From: CAWACP01 sp963832965
GTDB taxonomy: Bacteria > Acidobacteriota > Terriglobia > Bryobacterales > Bryobacteraceae
Direction of reading: 5' to 3'
Assembly (NCBI GenBank): GCA_963832965.1
Contig: CAWHVW010000003.1
Span: forward strand, 372,001 to 436,000
DNA length: 64,000 bases
Part shown: positions 28,092 through 36,814 of the stretch, in pieces
How the letters are laid out: the number at the start of each line of letters is the position of its first letter
How positions within the stretch are numbered: position 1 is the first letter of the stretch
Program-made: the position numbers and the translations under genes
The notes under the pieces: generated by a model
Told to the model about the DNA's origin: nothing
The model's input: only the letters and a program-made list of their open reading frames with translations
Database searches by the model: none

Positions 28092-29903
28092 CTATCCCTC
28101 GTCGCCGCCGGTGACCTTCAGCACCGCCAGGAAGGCTTCCTGGGGGATCTCGACGCGGCCGACGCGCTTCATGCGGCGCTTGCCCTCTTTCTGCTTTTCC
28201 AGGAGCTTGCGCTTGCGCGAGATGTCGCCGCCATAGCACTTCGCCAGAACGTTCTTGCGCATCGCGGGAATGTTCTCCCGCGCCACAATTTTGCTGCCGA
28301 TGGCCGCCTGCAGCGCCACCTCGAACATCTGCCGCGGAATCAGCTTGCGCAAACGTTCGATCAGTGCCTTGCCCCGTTCAAAGGCGCTGTCGCGATGGAT
28401 GATCATCGACAACGCGTCCACTGGATCGCCCGCCACCAGTACGTCCAGCCGCACCATGGGCGAAACCTGATAACCCGCCAGATGATAATCGAGAGAAGCA
28501 TAACCGCGCGAAGCCGACTTCAGCCGGTCGTAGAAATCCAGCACGATTTCGTTCAGTGGCAGCCTGTAGCCGAGAAGCACCCGGCCGGTGCCGATGTATT
28601 CGAATTTCTGCTGGGTGCCGCGCTTCTCTTCGAGTAACTTCAGAATCTCGCCGACGTATTCCTCGCGCGTGATCACCGTGGCATCGATGACCGGCTCTTC
28701 GATCTGTTTGATTCCAGCCGGGTCGGGGAAGCGCGTGGGGTTATCCACCTCGATCACCTCGCCATCGCTTTTGGTCACGCGATAGCGGACGCCAGGCGCC
28801 GTCGTGATCAGGTCGATTTCGAACTCACGCTCCAGCCGCTCCTGCACGATCTCAAGGTGCAGCAGCCCCAGGAAACCGCAGCGAAATCCAAAACCCAGCG
28901 CCACCGAGTTCTCCGGCTCGAAATTGAAGGCGCTGTCGTTCAGGCGGAGCTTCTCCAGAGCATCGCGCAGACGTCCGTGCTCATGCGATTCCACCGGGTA
29001 GAGCCCGGCAAAAACCATGGGCTTCACCGGCTGGAACCCCGGCAGCGGCTCAGCGGCCGGGTTCGCGTCCTCGACGATCGTGTCGCCGATCTGCGCGTCG
29101 GCCACGGTTTTGATATTTGCGAACAGGAATCCAACCTCGCCGGCCGACAGCTCGTTGCACGGCACCGGCTTCGGTGTCTGGAATCCGAGGCCTTCCACAT
29201 CGAAGATTCGGCCGTTGGACCACAAGCGAATCTTCTGCTTCATCGCAATCCTGCCGTCGAATACGCGCATCAGGATGATCACGCCGCGGTAAGGATCGAA
29301 CCAGGAATCGAAAATCAGCGCGCGCAGTGGGGCCTCGGGGTCGCCTTTCGGAGGCGGCACGCGAAGCACCACCGCCTCCAGAACTTCCTTGATGCCGAGA
29401 CCACTCTTAGCGCTCACCAGCAGCGCGTCATCAGCCGGCAGGCCGATCACCTGCTCAATCTGCTCGCGGATGCGCTCCGGCTCGGCAGCGGGCAAGTCGA
29501 TCTTATTGATGACGGGAATGATTTCCAGGTTGTGTTGCAGCGCGAGATACGTATTGGCCAGCGTCTGCGCCTCCACGCCTTGGGAAGCATCTACCACCAG
29601 CAGCGCGCCGTCGCACGCCTGCAGACTGCGCGAAACCTCGTAACTGAAATCGACATGCCCCGGCGTATCAATCAGGTTCAACTGATAGTCGACGCCGTCG
29701 TCAGCGCGATAGTCCAACCGCACGGCGTGCGATTTGATGGTGATGCCCCGCTCGCGTTCGAGGTCCATGGAATCGAGGACTTGTTCCATCATTTCGCGCT
29801 GCGACAACGCGCCCGTCAGCTCGAGCAGACGGTCGGCCAGGGTCGATTTCCCGTGATCGATATGCGCGATGATAGAGAAGTTGCGGATGAAGCGCGGATC
29901 CAT
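28092..29903 (-). CDS. lepA: Elongation factor 4 (LepA)
   Basis: The 603 residues match the family's usual size. The G1 motif is AHIDHGKSTLADRLLE, G2/switch GITIKSHAVRL, G3 DTPGHVDFSYEV and G4 NKIDLP. The LepA-specific C-terminal domain includes GYASLDYHLAGYQ and LVAGDPVDALSMI, with the family ending QEAFLAVLKV. It is a ribosomal back-translocation/assembly GTPase. ATG 29903 is set by MDPRFIRNFSIIAHIDHGKS; a frame running on to 30902 is antisense to ribH and nusB. The start codon is only 33 nt from the divergent ribH start. Confidence 0.98.
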   Translation of the reverse strand: MDPRFIRNFSIIAHIDHGKSTLADRLLELTGALSQREMMEQVLDSMDLERERGITIKSHAVRLDYRADDGVDYQLNLIDTPGHVDFSYEVSRSLQACDGALLVVDASQGVEAQTLANTYLALQHNLEIIPVINKIDLPAAEPERIREQIEQVIGLPADDALLVSAKSGLGIKEVLEAVVLRVPPPKGDPEAPLRALIFDSWFDPYRGVIILMRVFDGRIAMKQKIRLWSNGRIFDVEGLGFQTPKPVPCNELSAGEVGFLFANIKTVADAQIGDTIVEDANPAAEPLPGFQPVKPMVFAGLYPVESHEHGRLRDALEKLRLNDSAFNFEPENSVALGFGFRCGFLGLLHLEIVQERLEREFEIDLITTAPGVRYRVTKSDGEVIEVDNPTRFPDPAGIKQIEEPVIDATVITREEYVGEILKLLEEKRGTQQKFEYIGTGRVLLGYRLPLNEIVLDFYDRLKSASRGYASLDYHLAGYQVSPMVRLDVLVAGDPVDALSMIIHRDSAFERGKALIERLRKLIPRQMFEVALQAAIGSKIVARENIPAMRKNVLAKCYGGDISRKRKLLEKQKEGKRRMKRVGRVEIPQEAFLAVLKVTGGDEG

Positions 29904-29936
29904 GCGGTAGAATGGGCCTGAATCAACGATTATCCC

Positions 29937-30425
29937 ATGGCGCAGGTGACGGAAGGCGTTTTTGACGCACGCGGGTTGAAGTTTGCTGTAGTTGTAGCGC
30001 GCTTTAATGGCTTCATCACCGATCGTTTGCTGGCGGGTGCGCTCGATGCGCTTGCGCGTACCGGCGGCCAGGCGGACGACATCGACGTCGTGAAGGTTCC
30101 GGGTGCATGGGAACTGCCGCTCACTGTAAAGGCGCTCGCGCAAAAAGGGCGGTATGACGCGATCATTGCTCTCGGCGCGGTAATTCGCGGGGAAACGCCG
30201 CACTTCGACTACGTGGCCGGCGAGGCAATCGGCGGTCTTGCACGTGTAGCCACCGAGACGTGCGTCCCCATCGCCATGGGCGTTCTGACCACCAACACTC
30301 TGGAACAGGCCATCGATCGAGCCGGCGCCAAGAGCGGCAACAAGGGCTTCGACGCCGCGATGACGGCGATTGAAATGGCCAGTCTGCTGCGGCGCATTGG
30401 TCCAGCGAGTGAGTCCGCTCCGTGA
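29937..30425 (+). CDS. ribH: 6,7-dimethyl-8-ribityllumazine synthase
   Basis: The 162 residues match the family. Motifs VVVARFNGFITDRLLAGALD, VVKVPGAWELPLTVKALA, ALGAVIRGETPHFDYVAGEA (catalytic His in PHFDYV) and GVLTTNTLEQAIDRAG are diagnostic. It makes the riboflavin precursor lumazine. It precedes nusB by 51 nt; a ribH-nusB pair is common in bacteria. TAGAAT at 29908-29913 could serve as its -10 but would lie next to the lepA start. Confidence 0.97.
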   Translation: MAQVTEGVFDARGLKFAVVVARFNGFITDRLLAGALDALARTGGQADDIDVVKVPGAWELPLTVKALAQKGRYDAIIALGAVIRGETPHFDYVAGEAIGGLARVATETCVPIAMGVLTTNTLEQAIDRAGAKSGNKGFDAAMTAIEMASLLRRIGPASESAP

Positions 30426-30435
30426 CCGGGCGTTT

Positions 30436-30456
30436 CCGAGCCACGAGGGTAACCGA
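30436..30456. repeat. Short dispersed repeat, copy A
   Basis: CCGAGCCACGAGGGTAACCGA starts 10 nt after the ribH stop. It matches 35881-35901 at 19 of 21 bases. It lies between ribH and nusB. Confidence 0.5.
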
Positions 30457-30476
30457 GTGGTCAAAGTAGGTTGATA

Positions 30477-30896
30477 ATGCCTGGTGGCCGCCATCGTTCC
30501 CGCCAGCGCGCTCTCCAGGTGCTGTTCCAGTGGGATCTCGCCAAACGGCCCGTGAAAGAGGCCATAGCGGGCTGGTACGACAGCATCGGCGCCGGGCTGG
30601 AAGAGCCTCCAGCCCGAGACGACTTCATGGAGGAATTGGCCATAGGGACGGCCGGCATGGCCGCCGAAATCGACGAGCGTATCGCCGCCAAGGCGCAGAA
30701 CTGGAGCATCGAACGGATGGCCGTCGTGGATCGCAACATCCTCCGCCTGGCCATTTACGAAATGACGAAACATCTTTCGCCGGCGGCAGTCGTAATCGAT
30801 GAGGCTCTGGAGCTTGCCCGCCGTTTCTCCGGTGACGAATCCGTGCCCTTCATAAACGGCGTCCTCGATGCCGTCAACAAAGAACCAGTAACCTGA
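30477..30896 (+). CDS. nusB: Transcription antitermination factor NusB
   Basis: About 139 residues, normal for NusB. RHRSRQRALQVLFQWDL is the signature N-terminal arginine-rich helix, and RMAVVDRNILRLAIYEM and AVVIDEALELARRFSGDESV in the C-terminal half are typical, ending FINGVLDAV. It binds BoxA RNA with NusE in rRNA antitermination. AAGTAGG lies 6 nt before ATG 30477. Its TGA shares a base with the ATG of glgA (TGATG). Confidence 0.95.
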   Translation: MPGGRHRSRQRALQVLFQWDLAKRPVKEAIAGWYDSIGAGLEEPPARDDFMEELAIGTAGMAAEIDERIAAKAQNWSIERMAVVDRNILRLAIYEMTKHLSPAAVVIDEALELARRFSGDESVPFINGVLDAVNKEPVT

Positions 30897-32329
30897 TGGC
30901 ACGCATACTGATGGTGGCCCCGGAAGCCACGCCCTTCGCCAAGACTGGCGGTCTGGCCGACGTGATCGGCGCTCTTCCGGCGGCGTTGCACGCTGGTGGC
31001 CAGCAAGTGGCCGTGGTGCTGCCGTGGTACCGCGGCGTGCGGCTGGCTGGCTCGCCGAAGGAGGCGTTTCGCGATTTGCGCGTGTTCCTTGGCCCCCGCG
31101 AGTACCGGGTTAACATCTTCGAGACCGTGGAGCGGGGTGTCACGTTTTATCTGGTCTCCTGTCCGCCGTTGTTCGACCGCGCCGGCCTCTACGGCGAGCG
31201 CTCCGTTGATTACCCGGACAACCACATCCGCTTCGGTGTGTTCTGCCGAGCCACGCTCGATGTGATGCGCTATCTGTTCCTTCCTGACATCCTGCACTGC
31301 CATGACTGGCAGTCCGCGCTGGCGCCCATTTATCTGCGGTACGCATTCAGCGGCGACCCAACCTTTCTTGGCGTCCGCGTTCTCTTCACCATTCACAACC
31401 TCGGCTACCAGGGGCTGTTCCCTCCCGAGGCGCTGCTTGACCTTGGCATCGGCCACGAGATCTTTCAACCGAACGTGCTGGAGTTCTTCGGGCGGGTGAA
31501 TCTATTGATGGGCGGCCTGCATTTCAGCGACGCCATCAACACCGTGAGCCGCGGCTACGCGCGGGAGATCCAGACCCCCGAATTCGGGTTCGGTCTCGAC
31601 AAATTCCTGCGCGCCCGCGCGGACCGTCTGAGCGGCATCGTCAACGGCGTGGATTACCGCGAGTGGAGTCCGGACACGGACATTAACATAGCGCGGAATT
31701 ATTCGGCTTCGGACCTCCATGCAAAGGCCGTTTGCAAGCGCGCGTTGCTCGAACAGCTCAAGTTGCCCACGGACGACCTGGCCAGGCCGGTGATCGGAAT
31801 GGTGTCGCGAATGGTCAACCAGAAGGGCTTTGATCTGCTGGCTGAGGTAGCGGAAGAACTTCTCGCTGAAAACATTGCGCTCACGGTCCTCGGCAGCGGC
31901 GAGCCGAAATACGAAAAGCTTTTCCGTGATCTCGCCGCGGCGCACCCAGGGAAAGTGGGTGTTGAGATTGGTTATGACGATGCGCTGGCGCACCGGATTG
32001 AAGCTGGCGCGGACATGTTCCTGATGCCGAGTTACTACGAGCCGTGTGGGCTGAATCAGATCTACAGTCTGCGTTACGGAACGGTCCCCATTGTTCGCGC
32101 CGTGGGCGGTCTGGAAGACACCATCGATGACACTACGGGCTTCAGGTTCCACGAGTACACCGGGGCAGCGCTGTTGACGGCAGTCCGGCGCGCGCTCAGC
32201 GTCTACGCCGACCGCCTGCGCTGGCAGGAGATGATGCGCCGAGGGATGCGGCAGGATTTCTCGTGGGAGTATGCCGCCGGCCAGTATGCCGCGCTGTACC
32301 GGAGCCTGTTGGGTTCGCGGGCTTCCTGA
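30896..32329 (+). CDS. glgA: Glycogen synthase (ADP-glucose type, GT5)
   Basis: The 477-residue protein has the ADP-glucose-binding motif AKTGGLADVIGALP (Lys16) at the N-terminus, ILHCHDWQSALAPIYL, TIHNLGYQGLFP, GIVNGVDYREWSP, and the C-terminal SYYEPCGLNQIYSLRYGTVP acid/base region. It elongates alpha-1,4-glucan from ADP-glucose. It overlaps nusB by one base. glgC and glgB are not in the window. Confidence 0.97.
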   Translation: MARILMVAPEATPFAKTGGLADVIGALPAALHAGGQQVAVVLPWYRGVRLAGSPKEAFRDLRVFLGPREYRVNIFETVERGVTFYLVSCPPLFDRAGLYGERSVDYPDNHIRFGVFCRATLDVMRYLFLPDILHCHDWQSALAPIYLRYAFSGDPTFLGVRVLFTIHNLGYQGLFPPEALLDLGIGHEIFQPNVLEFFGRVNLLMGGLHFSDAINTVSRGYAREIQTPEFGFGLDKFLRARADRLSGIVNGVDYREWSPDTDINIARNYSASDLHAKAVCKRALLEQLKLPTDDLARPVIGMVSRMVNQKGFDLLAEVAEELLAENIALTVLGSGEPKYEKLFRDLAAAHPGKVGVEIGYDDALAHRIEAGADMFLMPSYYEPCGLNQIYSLRYGTVPIVRAVGGLEDTIDDTTGFRFHEYTGAALLTAVRRALSVYADRLRWQEMMRRGMRQDFSWEYAAGQYAALYRSLLGSRAS

Positions 32330-32340
32330 AAAATCAGGAA
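32323..32340 (+). terminator. Weak hairpin at the end of glgA
   Basis: TTCCTGA-AAAA-TCAGGAA is a perfect 7-bp inverted repeat that includes the glgA stop codon. No T-run follows, so it may be an RNA-stabilising hairpin rather than a terminator. Confidence 0.3.
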
Positions 32341-32378
32341 CTTCTCCATCCCGGCCTGCGTACCAGGTATAGCGCTCC

Positions 32379-34829
32379 ATGAACACCCTCAGCACCCTCC
32401 GCCAGGACATCGTGTTCGCCCTCCGAACATTCAGCAAGAACCGTGGCTTCACCGCCGCCGGGGCCATTTCCATTGGTCTGGGCATCGCAGCCAACACCAC
32501 CGTTTTCACCATGGTGGACGCCATGCTCCTCGGCGACCTGCCAGTGCGCGAGCCCGGTAGCCTGGTCAGCCTCAATGGCGGCAAGTCATTCTCCTGGCCG
32601 GATTATCTCGATTACCGCGACCAGGGAAAAGCCGCGTTGGAAGGGCTCACCGCTTACTTTGTCATCGTGCCCGCCAGCGTAGGAGGCGCCGGCGAACCCG
32701 AGCGCGTCTGGGGACAAGCCGTCGCCGGCAACTACTTCAGCCTGCTGGGTGTGCCCATGCAACTGGGCCGCGGCATTCTGCCGGATGAGGATGTCGCCGG
32801 CGGCCGCAATCCCGTGGTGGTGCTGAGCAACGGCTTGTGGAAGCGGCGCTTTGCATCCGATCCCAACGTCGCCGGCAAAGATATTCTGCTGAACAACACC
32901 CGCTACACGGTGGTCGGCGTCACCGCGCCCGAGTTTCATGGAGCCGATCGCGGCCTTCTGCCGGAGTTCTGGGCGCCGCTCGCCATGACCAGCCAGCTCA
33001 TGCCGGACATTCCGGCGGACAAGCTTAGAGACCAGCGAAATGCCCAATGGGTTTTACTTATCGGCCGGCTAGGGCCTGGCGTCTCTCGCGCGCAGGCCAC
33101 GGCGGTTCTCAACGTGATCAAGCGGCGCATTGAAGGCGCGTATCACAAAGGCGAGAAGCAGGACGCACTCACGCTTTCCGGCGCCGGTGGGCTCCCCGGA
33201 GGCCTGAACCAGGGTGCACTGGGACTCTTCGCAGTTTTCGCGGTGGTCGTGGGGCTGGTCCTTCTGATCGCCTGCGTAAATGTGGCCAGCCTGCTGCTGG
33301 CGCGCGCGACAACCCGGCGGCGCGAGATCGGCATTCGCCTCTCCGTCGGCGCAAGCCGCTGGCGGCTGGTGCGGCAACTGCTCACTGAAAGTATGCTGCT
33401 GTCATTGATTGGGGCGGTCCTCGGCTTCACTATGGCCTGGATGGCCGTGTCCGCGATTGCCGGATTCAAGCTGCCGCTACCCATCCCCATCGGGTTCGTG
33501 TTCCAGCCGGACCTGCGGGTGGTCCTGTTCACTGCCGTGCTGGCGGTGGGAACGGGAATTGTTTTCGGACTGGTCCCGGCCCTCCGCGCCACTCGTCCGG
33601 ACCTCACCACGTGGTTGAAGAATGAGAGCACCGGCCTCGGTGGACTGCGCCGTTTCGGCCTGCGCAATGCTTTGGTCCTGGTGCAGGTCTCCCTGTCCCT
33701 GGTGCTGCTGGTGTGCGCCGGTCTGTTTCTGCGCAGCCTGCAGAACGCTTCTTCCATCGATCTCGGCATGCGCACCAACGGTGTCACTTTCATGGCCTTC
33801 GATCCGAAGCTCAGTCACTACTCGCCGGAGAAGAGCCGCCACTTCCTCGCGCAAGTTCGGGAACGGGTTTCCGCCATGCCAGGAGTGCAATCGGTCAGCT
33901 TTGTCGATAGCATTCCGCTCAGCATAGGAGGCATCAGCCTCGACGTGGATGCTAACGGTAAGGATGGCGCGAAGGAGGTAACCGCGGATGTCTACAATGT
34001 GGGCGCACGATTCTTCGAGACGATGGGCATCCCGGTGTCGCGCGGACGTGAGTTCGACCCTCGTAGCGACAGCGGCGCCAGCGCGGTCCTCAATGAAGAG
34101 CTGGCCAGGCAGTTGTTCCCAGGCCACAATGCCCTTGGGCAGCAGATCTCCGTTAAGGGCATAAACGACAAGAACCTGTACGAGGTGGTGGGCGTGGTGA
34201 AGAACGCGAAATCGAAGACTCTGGGCGAGACCAGCCAGCCCTGCCTGTTCCTGTTCCTTGAGCCGAAGCCCGAGCAAGCCATGAGCTTCTTCGGCATCTC
34301 GGTAATCGCGCGCGGCAGTACACCGCCGGGGCAACTCGAGCACGCCGTCCGCGAACAGATTCGCGCGCTGGACCCCAATCTCCCGGTCTTCAACGCCGAG
34401 ACCATGACCGAGCATGTGAACAAGTCGATGCTCCTTCCGAAGCTGTGCGCGACGTTGCTGGGCGTCTTCGGCCTCGTGGGCGTGGTTCTGGCCACCCTTG
34501 GTTTGTATGGCGTGATGAGCTACGCCGCTCGCGCCCGCACCAAAGAGATTGGCATCCGCCTGGCGGTGGGCGCGCAGCCGCGTGGAATCCTGCGCATGGT
34601 AGCTGGGCAAGGGCTGCTGTTGGCGGGGATTGGCGTCGCCGCGGGTCTGGCCATTTCGTTCGGCGTGACGCGCTTCACGGCGAGCCTGCTTTACGGAGTG
34701 AGCGCCACCGATGCCCTCACCTTTATTGGCGTGCCGCTGCTGATGCTGGCGGTGGCTCTGGTGGCGGTACTGATTCCGGCTCGGCGGGCCGCCCGCGTGG
34801 ACCCGCTCGAAGCTTTGCGCTACGAATAA
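32379..34829 (+). CDS. FtsX/MacB-type ABC transporter permease (ADOP family)
   Basis: The 816-residue protein starts TLRQDIVFALRTFSKNRGFT and GLGIAANTTVFTMVDAMLL, the usual opening of the large Acidobacteria-type permeases with two MacB-periplasmic-core and two FtsX domains. The first FtsX helix region is at about 285-430 (RREIGIRLSVGASRWRLVRQ), and the second at about 690-815 (RTKEIGIRLAVGAQPRGILR). It lacks an ATP-binding domain, and no ATPase gene lies next to it, so its partner must be encoded elsewhere. Substrate unknown. A strong terminator follows 26 nt after the stop. Confidence 0.93.
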   Translation: MNTLSTLRQDIVFALRTFSKNRGFTAAGAISIGLGIAANTTVFTMVDAMLLGDLPVREPGSLVSLNGGKSFSWPDYLDYRDQGKAALEGLTAYFVIVPASVGGAGEPERVWGQAVAGNYFSLLGVPMQLGRGILPDEDVAGGRNPVVVLSNGLWKRRFASDPNVAGKDILLNNTRYTVVGVTAPEFHGADRGLLPEFWAPLAMTSQLMPDIPADKLRDQRNAQWVLLIGRLGPGVSRAQATAVLNVIKRRIEGAYHKGEKQDALTLSGAGGLPGGLNQGALGLFAVFAVVVGLVLLIACVNVASLLLARATTRRREIGIRLSVGASRWRLVRQLLTESMLLSLIGAVLGFTMAWMAVSAIAGFKLPLPIPIGFVFQPDLRVVLFTAVLAVGTGIVFGLVPALRATRPDLTTWLKNESTGLGGLRRFGLRNALVLVQVSLSLVLLVCAGLFLRSLQNASSIDLGMRTNGVTFMAFDPKLSHYSPEKSRHFLAQVRERVSAMPGVQSVSFVDSIPLSIGGISLDVDANGKDGAKEVTADVYNVGARFFETMGIPVSRGREFDPRSDSGASAVLNEELARQLFPGHNALGQQISVKGINDKNLYEVVGVVKNAKSKTLGETSQPCLFLFLEPKPEQAMSFFGISVIARGSTPPGQLEHAVREQIRALDPNLPVFNAETMTEHVNKSMLLPKLCATLLGVFGLVGVVLATLGLYGVMSYAARARTKEIGIRLAVGAQPRGILRMVAGQGLLLAGIGVAAGLAISFGVTRFTASLLYGVSATDALTFIGVPLLMLAVALVAVLIPARRAARVDPLEALRYE

Positions 34830-34855
34830 GCCATTTTTTCTCCTGGACAGCACTC

Positions 34856-34879
34856 GGGCCCGTTCGCGGGCCCTTTTTT
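34856..34879 (+). terminator. Rho-independent terminator after the ADOP permease
   Basis: GGGCCCG (34856-34862), loop TTCG, CGGGCCC (34867-34873), then six T residues (34874-34879). It is a perfect 7-bp GC stem with a tetraloop and immediate T-run, 26 nt after the stop codon, and is the clearest terminator in the window. Confidence 0.9.
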
Positions 34880-34914
34880 CATCCCGCTAACTCCCCGTCC
34901 GCCCCCGCCGTCTG

Positions 34915-34920
34915 TACAAT
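34915..34920 (+). promoter_or_regulatory. -10 element of a probable leaderless promoter (aldo/keto reductase)
   Basis: TACAAT, then 9 nt, then ATG 34930. The preceding permease terminator ends at 34879, so this is the only place for a promoter. No SD and no clear -35 are seen. Confidence 0.5.
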
Positions 34921-34929
34921 CGGAATCTA

Positions 34930-35880
34930 ATGGAAACGAAACGGCTCGGCAACAGCGACATGGACCTCACGCGCATAGGCGTTGGTGCGTGGGCCATAGG
35001 TGGCGGAGGATGGAAGTTCGGGTGGGGCCCGCAGGACGATGACGAGTCCACTGCCGCCATCCGCACCGCCCTCGACGCTGGCGTCAACTGGATCGACACC
35101 GCCGCGGTATATGGTCTGGGGCACTCCGAAGAGGTCATCGCCCGAGCGCTCGATGGCCTCTCCCGCAAGCCGTACGTGTTCACCAAGTGCGAGCGCGTCT
35201 GGAATGACCAGAGAGAGATCAGCCACAGCCTCAAGCGCGATTCCATCCGCCGGGAGGTAGAGGCAAGTCTTCGGCGACTCAAGCTGGACGTCATCGATCT
35301 CTATCAAATCCACTGGCCCGAGCCCGATGAGGACGTCGAAGAAGGCTGGGAAACCATGACGCGGCTGAAAGAAGAAGGGAAGGTTCGCTGGATCGGCGTC
35401 TCCAATTTCAACGTCGCGCAGATGGAACGGGCGCAACGCATTTCGCCCATCACTTCATTGCAGCCTCCCTACAACATGCTCACGCGCGCCGTGGAGGAGT
35501 CGATTCTGCCCTTCGCGCTGCGCAACGGCATTGGCGTCATCGTGTATTCGCCGATGAAGTCGGGCCTGCTCACCGGCGCCATGACCCGGGAGCGCATCCA
35601 GGCGATGCCCGACGACGATTTCCGCCGCAACGTGGCTGCATTCAAGGAGCCCCTGCTCTCGCGCAATCTCGAACTCGCCGAGATGCTGAAGAGAATCGGG
35701 GCCAGGCATGGCGTGTCCGCCGGCGTCGTCGCGATCGCATGGACGCTGCGCAACCCGGCGGTCACGGCGGCCATCGTGGGCATGCGTTCGGCCGGCCAGG
35801 CGAAAGGCGTCCTCCCTGCGCTCGATTTTCGCCTGACGGACAGCGAGGCCGACGAAATCGAGAGTTTCATAACTTCGTAA
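34930..35880 (+). CDS. Aldo/keto reductase
   Basis: The 316-residue TIM-barrel enzyme keeps the catalytic tetrad Asp56, Tyr61 (WIDTAAVYG), Lys86 (FTKCERV) and His128 (LYQIHWPEP). NADPH-binding segments GVSNFNVAQMERAQ and the C-terminal AIVGMRSAGQAKGV are present. It reduces carbonyls; the substrate is unknown. It is transcribed alone after a strong terminator, and a short repeat starts right at its stop codon. Confidence 0.93.
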   Translation: METKRLGNSDMDLTRIGVGAWAIGGGGWKFGWGPQDDDESTAAIRTALDAGVNWIDTAAVYGLGHSEEVIARALDGLSRKPYVFTKCERVWNDQREISHSLKRDSIRREVEASLRRLKLDVIDLYQIHWPEPDEDVEEGWETMTRLKEEGKVRWIGVSNFNVAQMERAQRISPITSLQPPYNMLTRAVEESILPFALRNGIGVIVYSPMKSGLLTGAMTRERIQAMPDDDFRRNVAAFKEPLLSRNLELAEMLKRIGARHGVSAGVVAIAWTLRNPAVTAAIVGMRSAGQAKGVLPALDFRLTDSEADEIESFITS

Positions 35881-35901
35881 CCGAGCCACGACGGTAACGG
35901 A
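35881..35901. repeat. Short dispersed repeat, copy B
   Basis: CCGAGCCACGACGGTAACGGA begins directly after the stop codon of the aldo/keto reductase and matches the copy at 30436-30456 at 19 of 21 bases. Confidence 0.5.
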
Positions 35902-35907
35902 ACGATC

Positions 35908-36785
35908 TTACTGCTTCGTGTCGAGTGGATGCCGCGTCTTCTCGAAGAACTCGCGCTGCAAGCGCGGACCCGCCTCGTCCGCCTTCACGGCGCGAATGGC
36001 CTCGGCTATTCCGGCGGTCCAGGCCTTCATGTCGAACTCGCCGAGGGCCAGGTACGCCGCACCGCCGTCGCCCGCGTAGTGATCCGGAAACCTCGCATAC
36101 CACCAGATGCCCGTGTAGACGTTCGGTGGAAGCTTAAGATGCTGCTGGTCGGCTCCCGATTCGCTGCTCGCGCGATCCAGATGAACCAGGTCCGGCCGCG
36201 AGACCATCGTGTGCGCCGTCTCCGACTGGCCCGCGTGCATGTCCACCTTGTCGGCGGTCGCCGGACGCCCATCGCGGTGCGGAGGCAATCCGTAAACATA
36301 AACCAAATAATCGCGTGGCGAGGCCAGTTGCGACTGCGCAAAAATGGCAGCATGTCCTCATTGCCGCCGTGGCCATTCACGATGAGAATCTTCCCACAAC
36401 CGTTGCGGGCCATCTCGTCAACAGTCTCTTGCAGCAGTTCGAGTTGCAGGTGTGCGCTGTAAGCAATGGTCCCCGGCTCCTGCCGCGCTTCGAAGATCTG
36501 GCCGAAGTAGTATTCCGGAAACACCACCGCATATTCCGCGGTGGCGGCACGCAGCGAGGCGTAGCGCACGTTAATGAGATCCGTGCCCAGCGGCAGATGC
36601 GGGCCGTGCTTTTCAAGAATTCCGAAAGGCAGCAAGCAAAGGCCTTTGGCCTGGTCGATGGCCTTCACGAAATCCGGCGCCGTCAGTTCCTCCCAATGGA
36701 CGGACAACGATTGTGCCCCGGCCAACGGAGCCAGCAGCAATGCCGCCGCGCAGAACCAATCGCGGCATGATGAAAGGATGAGCAT
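35908..36785 (-). pseudogene. Creatininase-family amidohydrolase with a frameshift
   Basis: The gene is read in two frames. The first (from ATG 36785) gives a signal peptide (LILSSCRDWFCAAALLLAP) and creatininase motifs EKHGPHLPLGTD and IVNGHGGNEDML. The other frame, open from 36306, continues YVYGLPPHRDG, VDMHAGQSETAHTM and WWYARFPDHYAGDGG to the stop at 35908. Adding one base to the five-T run (A5 at 36340-36344 on the plus strand) restores one frame and gives LPFFAQSQLASPRDYLVYVYG across the join in pieces. So this is a one-base loss in a homopolymer, either real or a sequencing error. Known members are metal-dependent amidohydrolases. Confidence 0.85.
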
Positions 36786-36791
36786 TCGTGC

Positions 36792-36797
36792 ATTGTA
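36792..36797 (-). promoter_or_regulatory. -10 element of a probable leaderless promoter (creatininase gene)
   Basis: TACAAT on the minus strand, then 6 nt, then ATG 36785. There is no SD. It lies between the divergent starts of this gene and def. Confidence 0.42.
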
Positions 36798-36814
36798 TCG
36801 GCTAAGGAGGTTCG

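Noticed and set aside
29904..30902. N-terminal extension of lepA to 30902
   Set aside because: The extra 330 codons run antisense to ribH and nusB, and LepA normally begins at the MDPRFIRN position.
33477..34853. Minus-strand open frame inside the ADOP permease
   Set aside because: It is antisense to a conserved permease, and its Arg/His/Gln-rich protein fits the mirror of the permease's codon use.
35908..36306. Separate small gene for the second half of the creatininase
   Set aside because: Its motifs complete the upstream half, so two pieces of one gene are the simpler reading.
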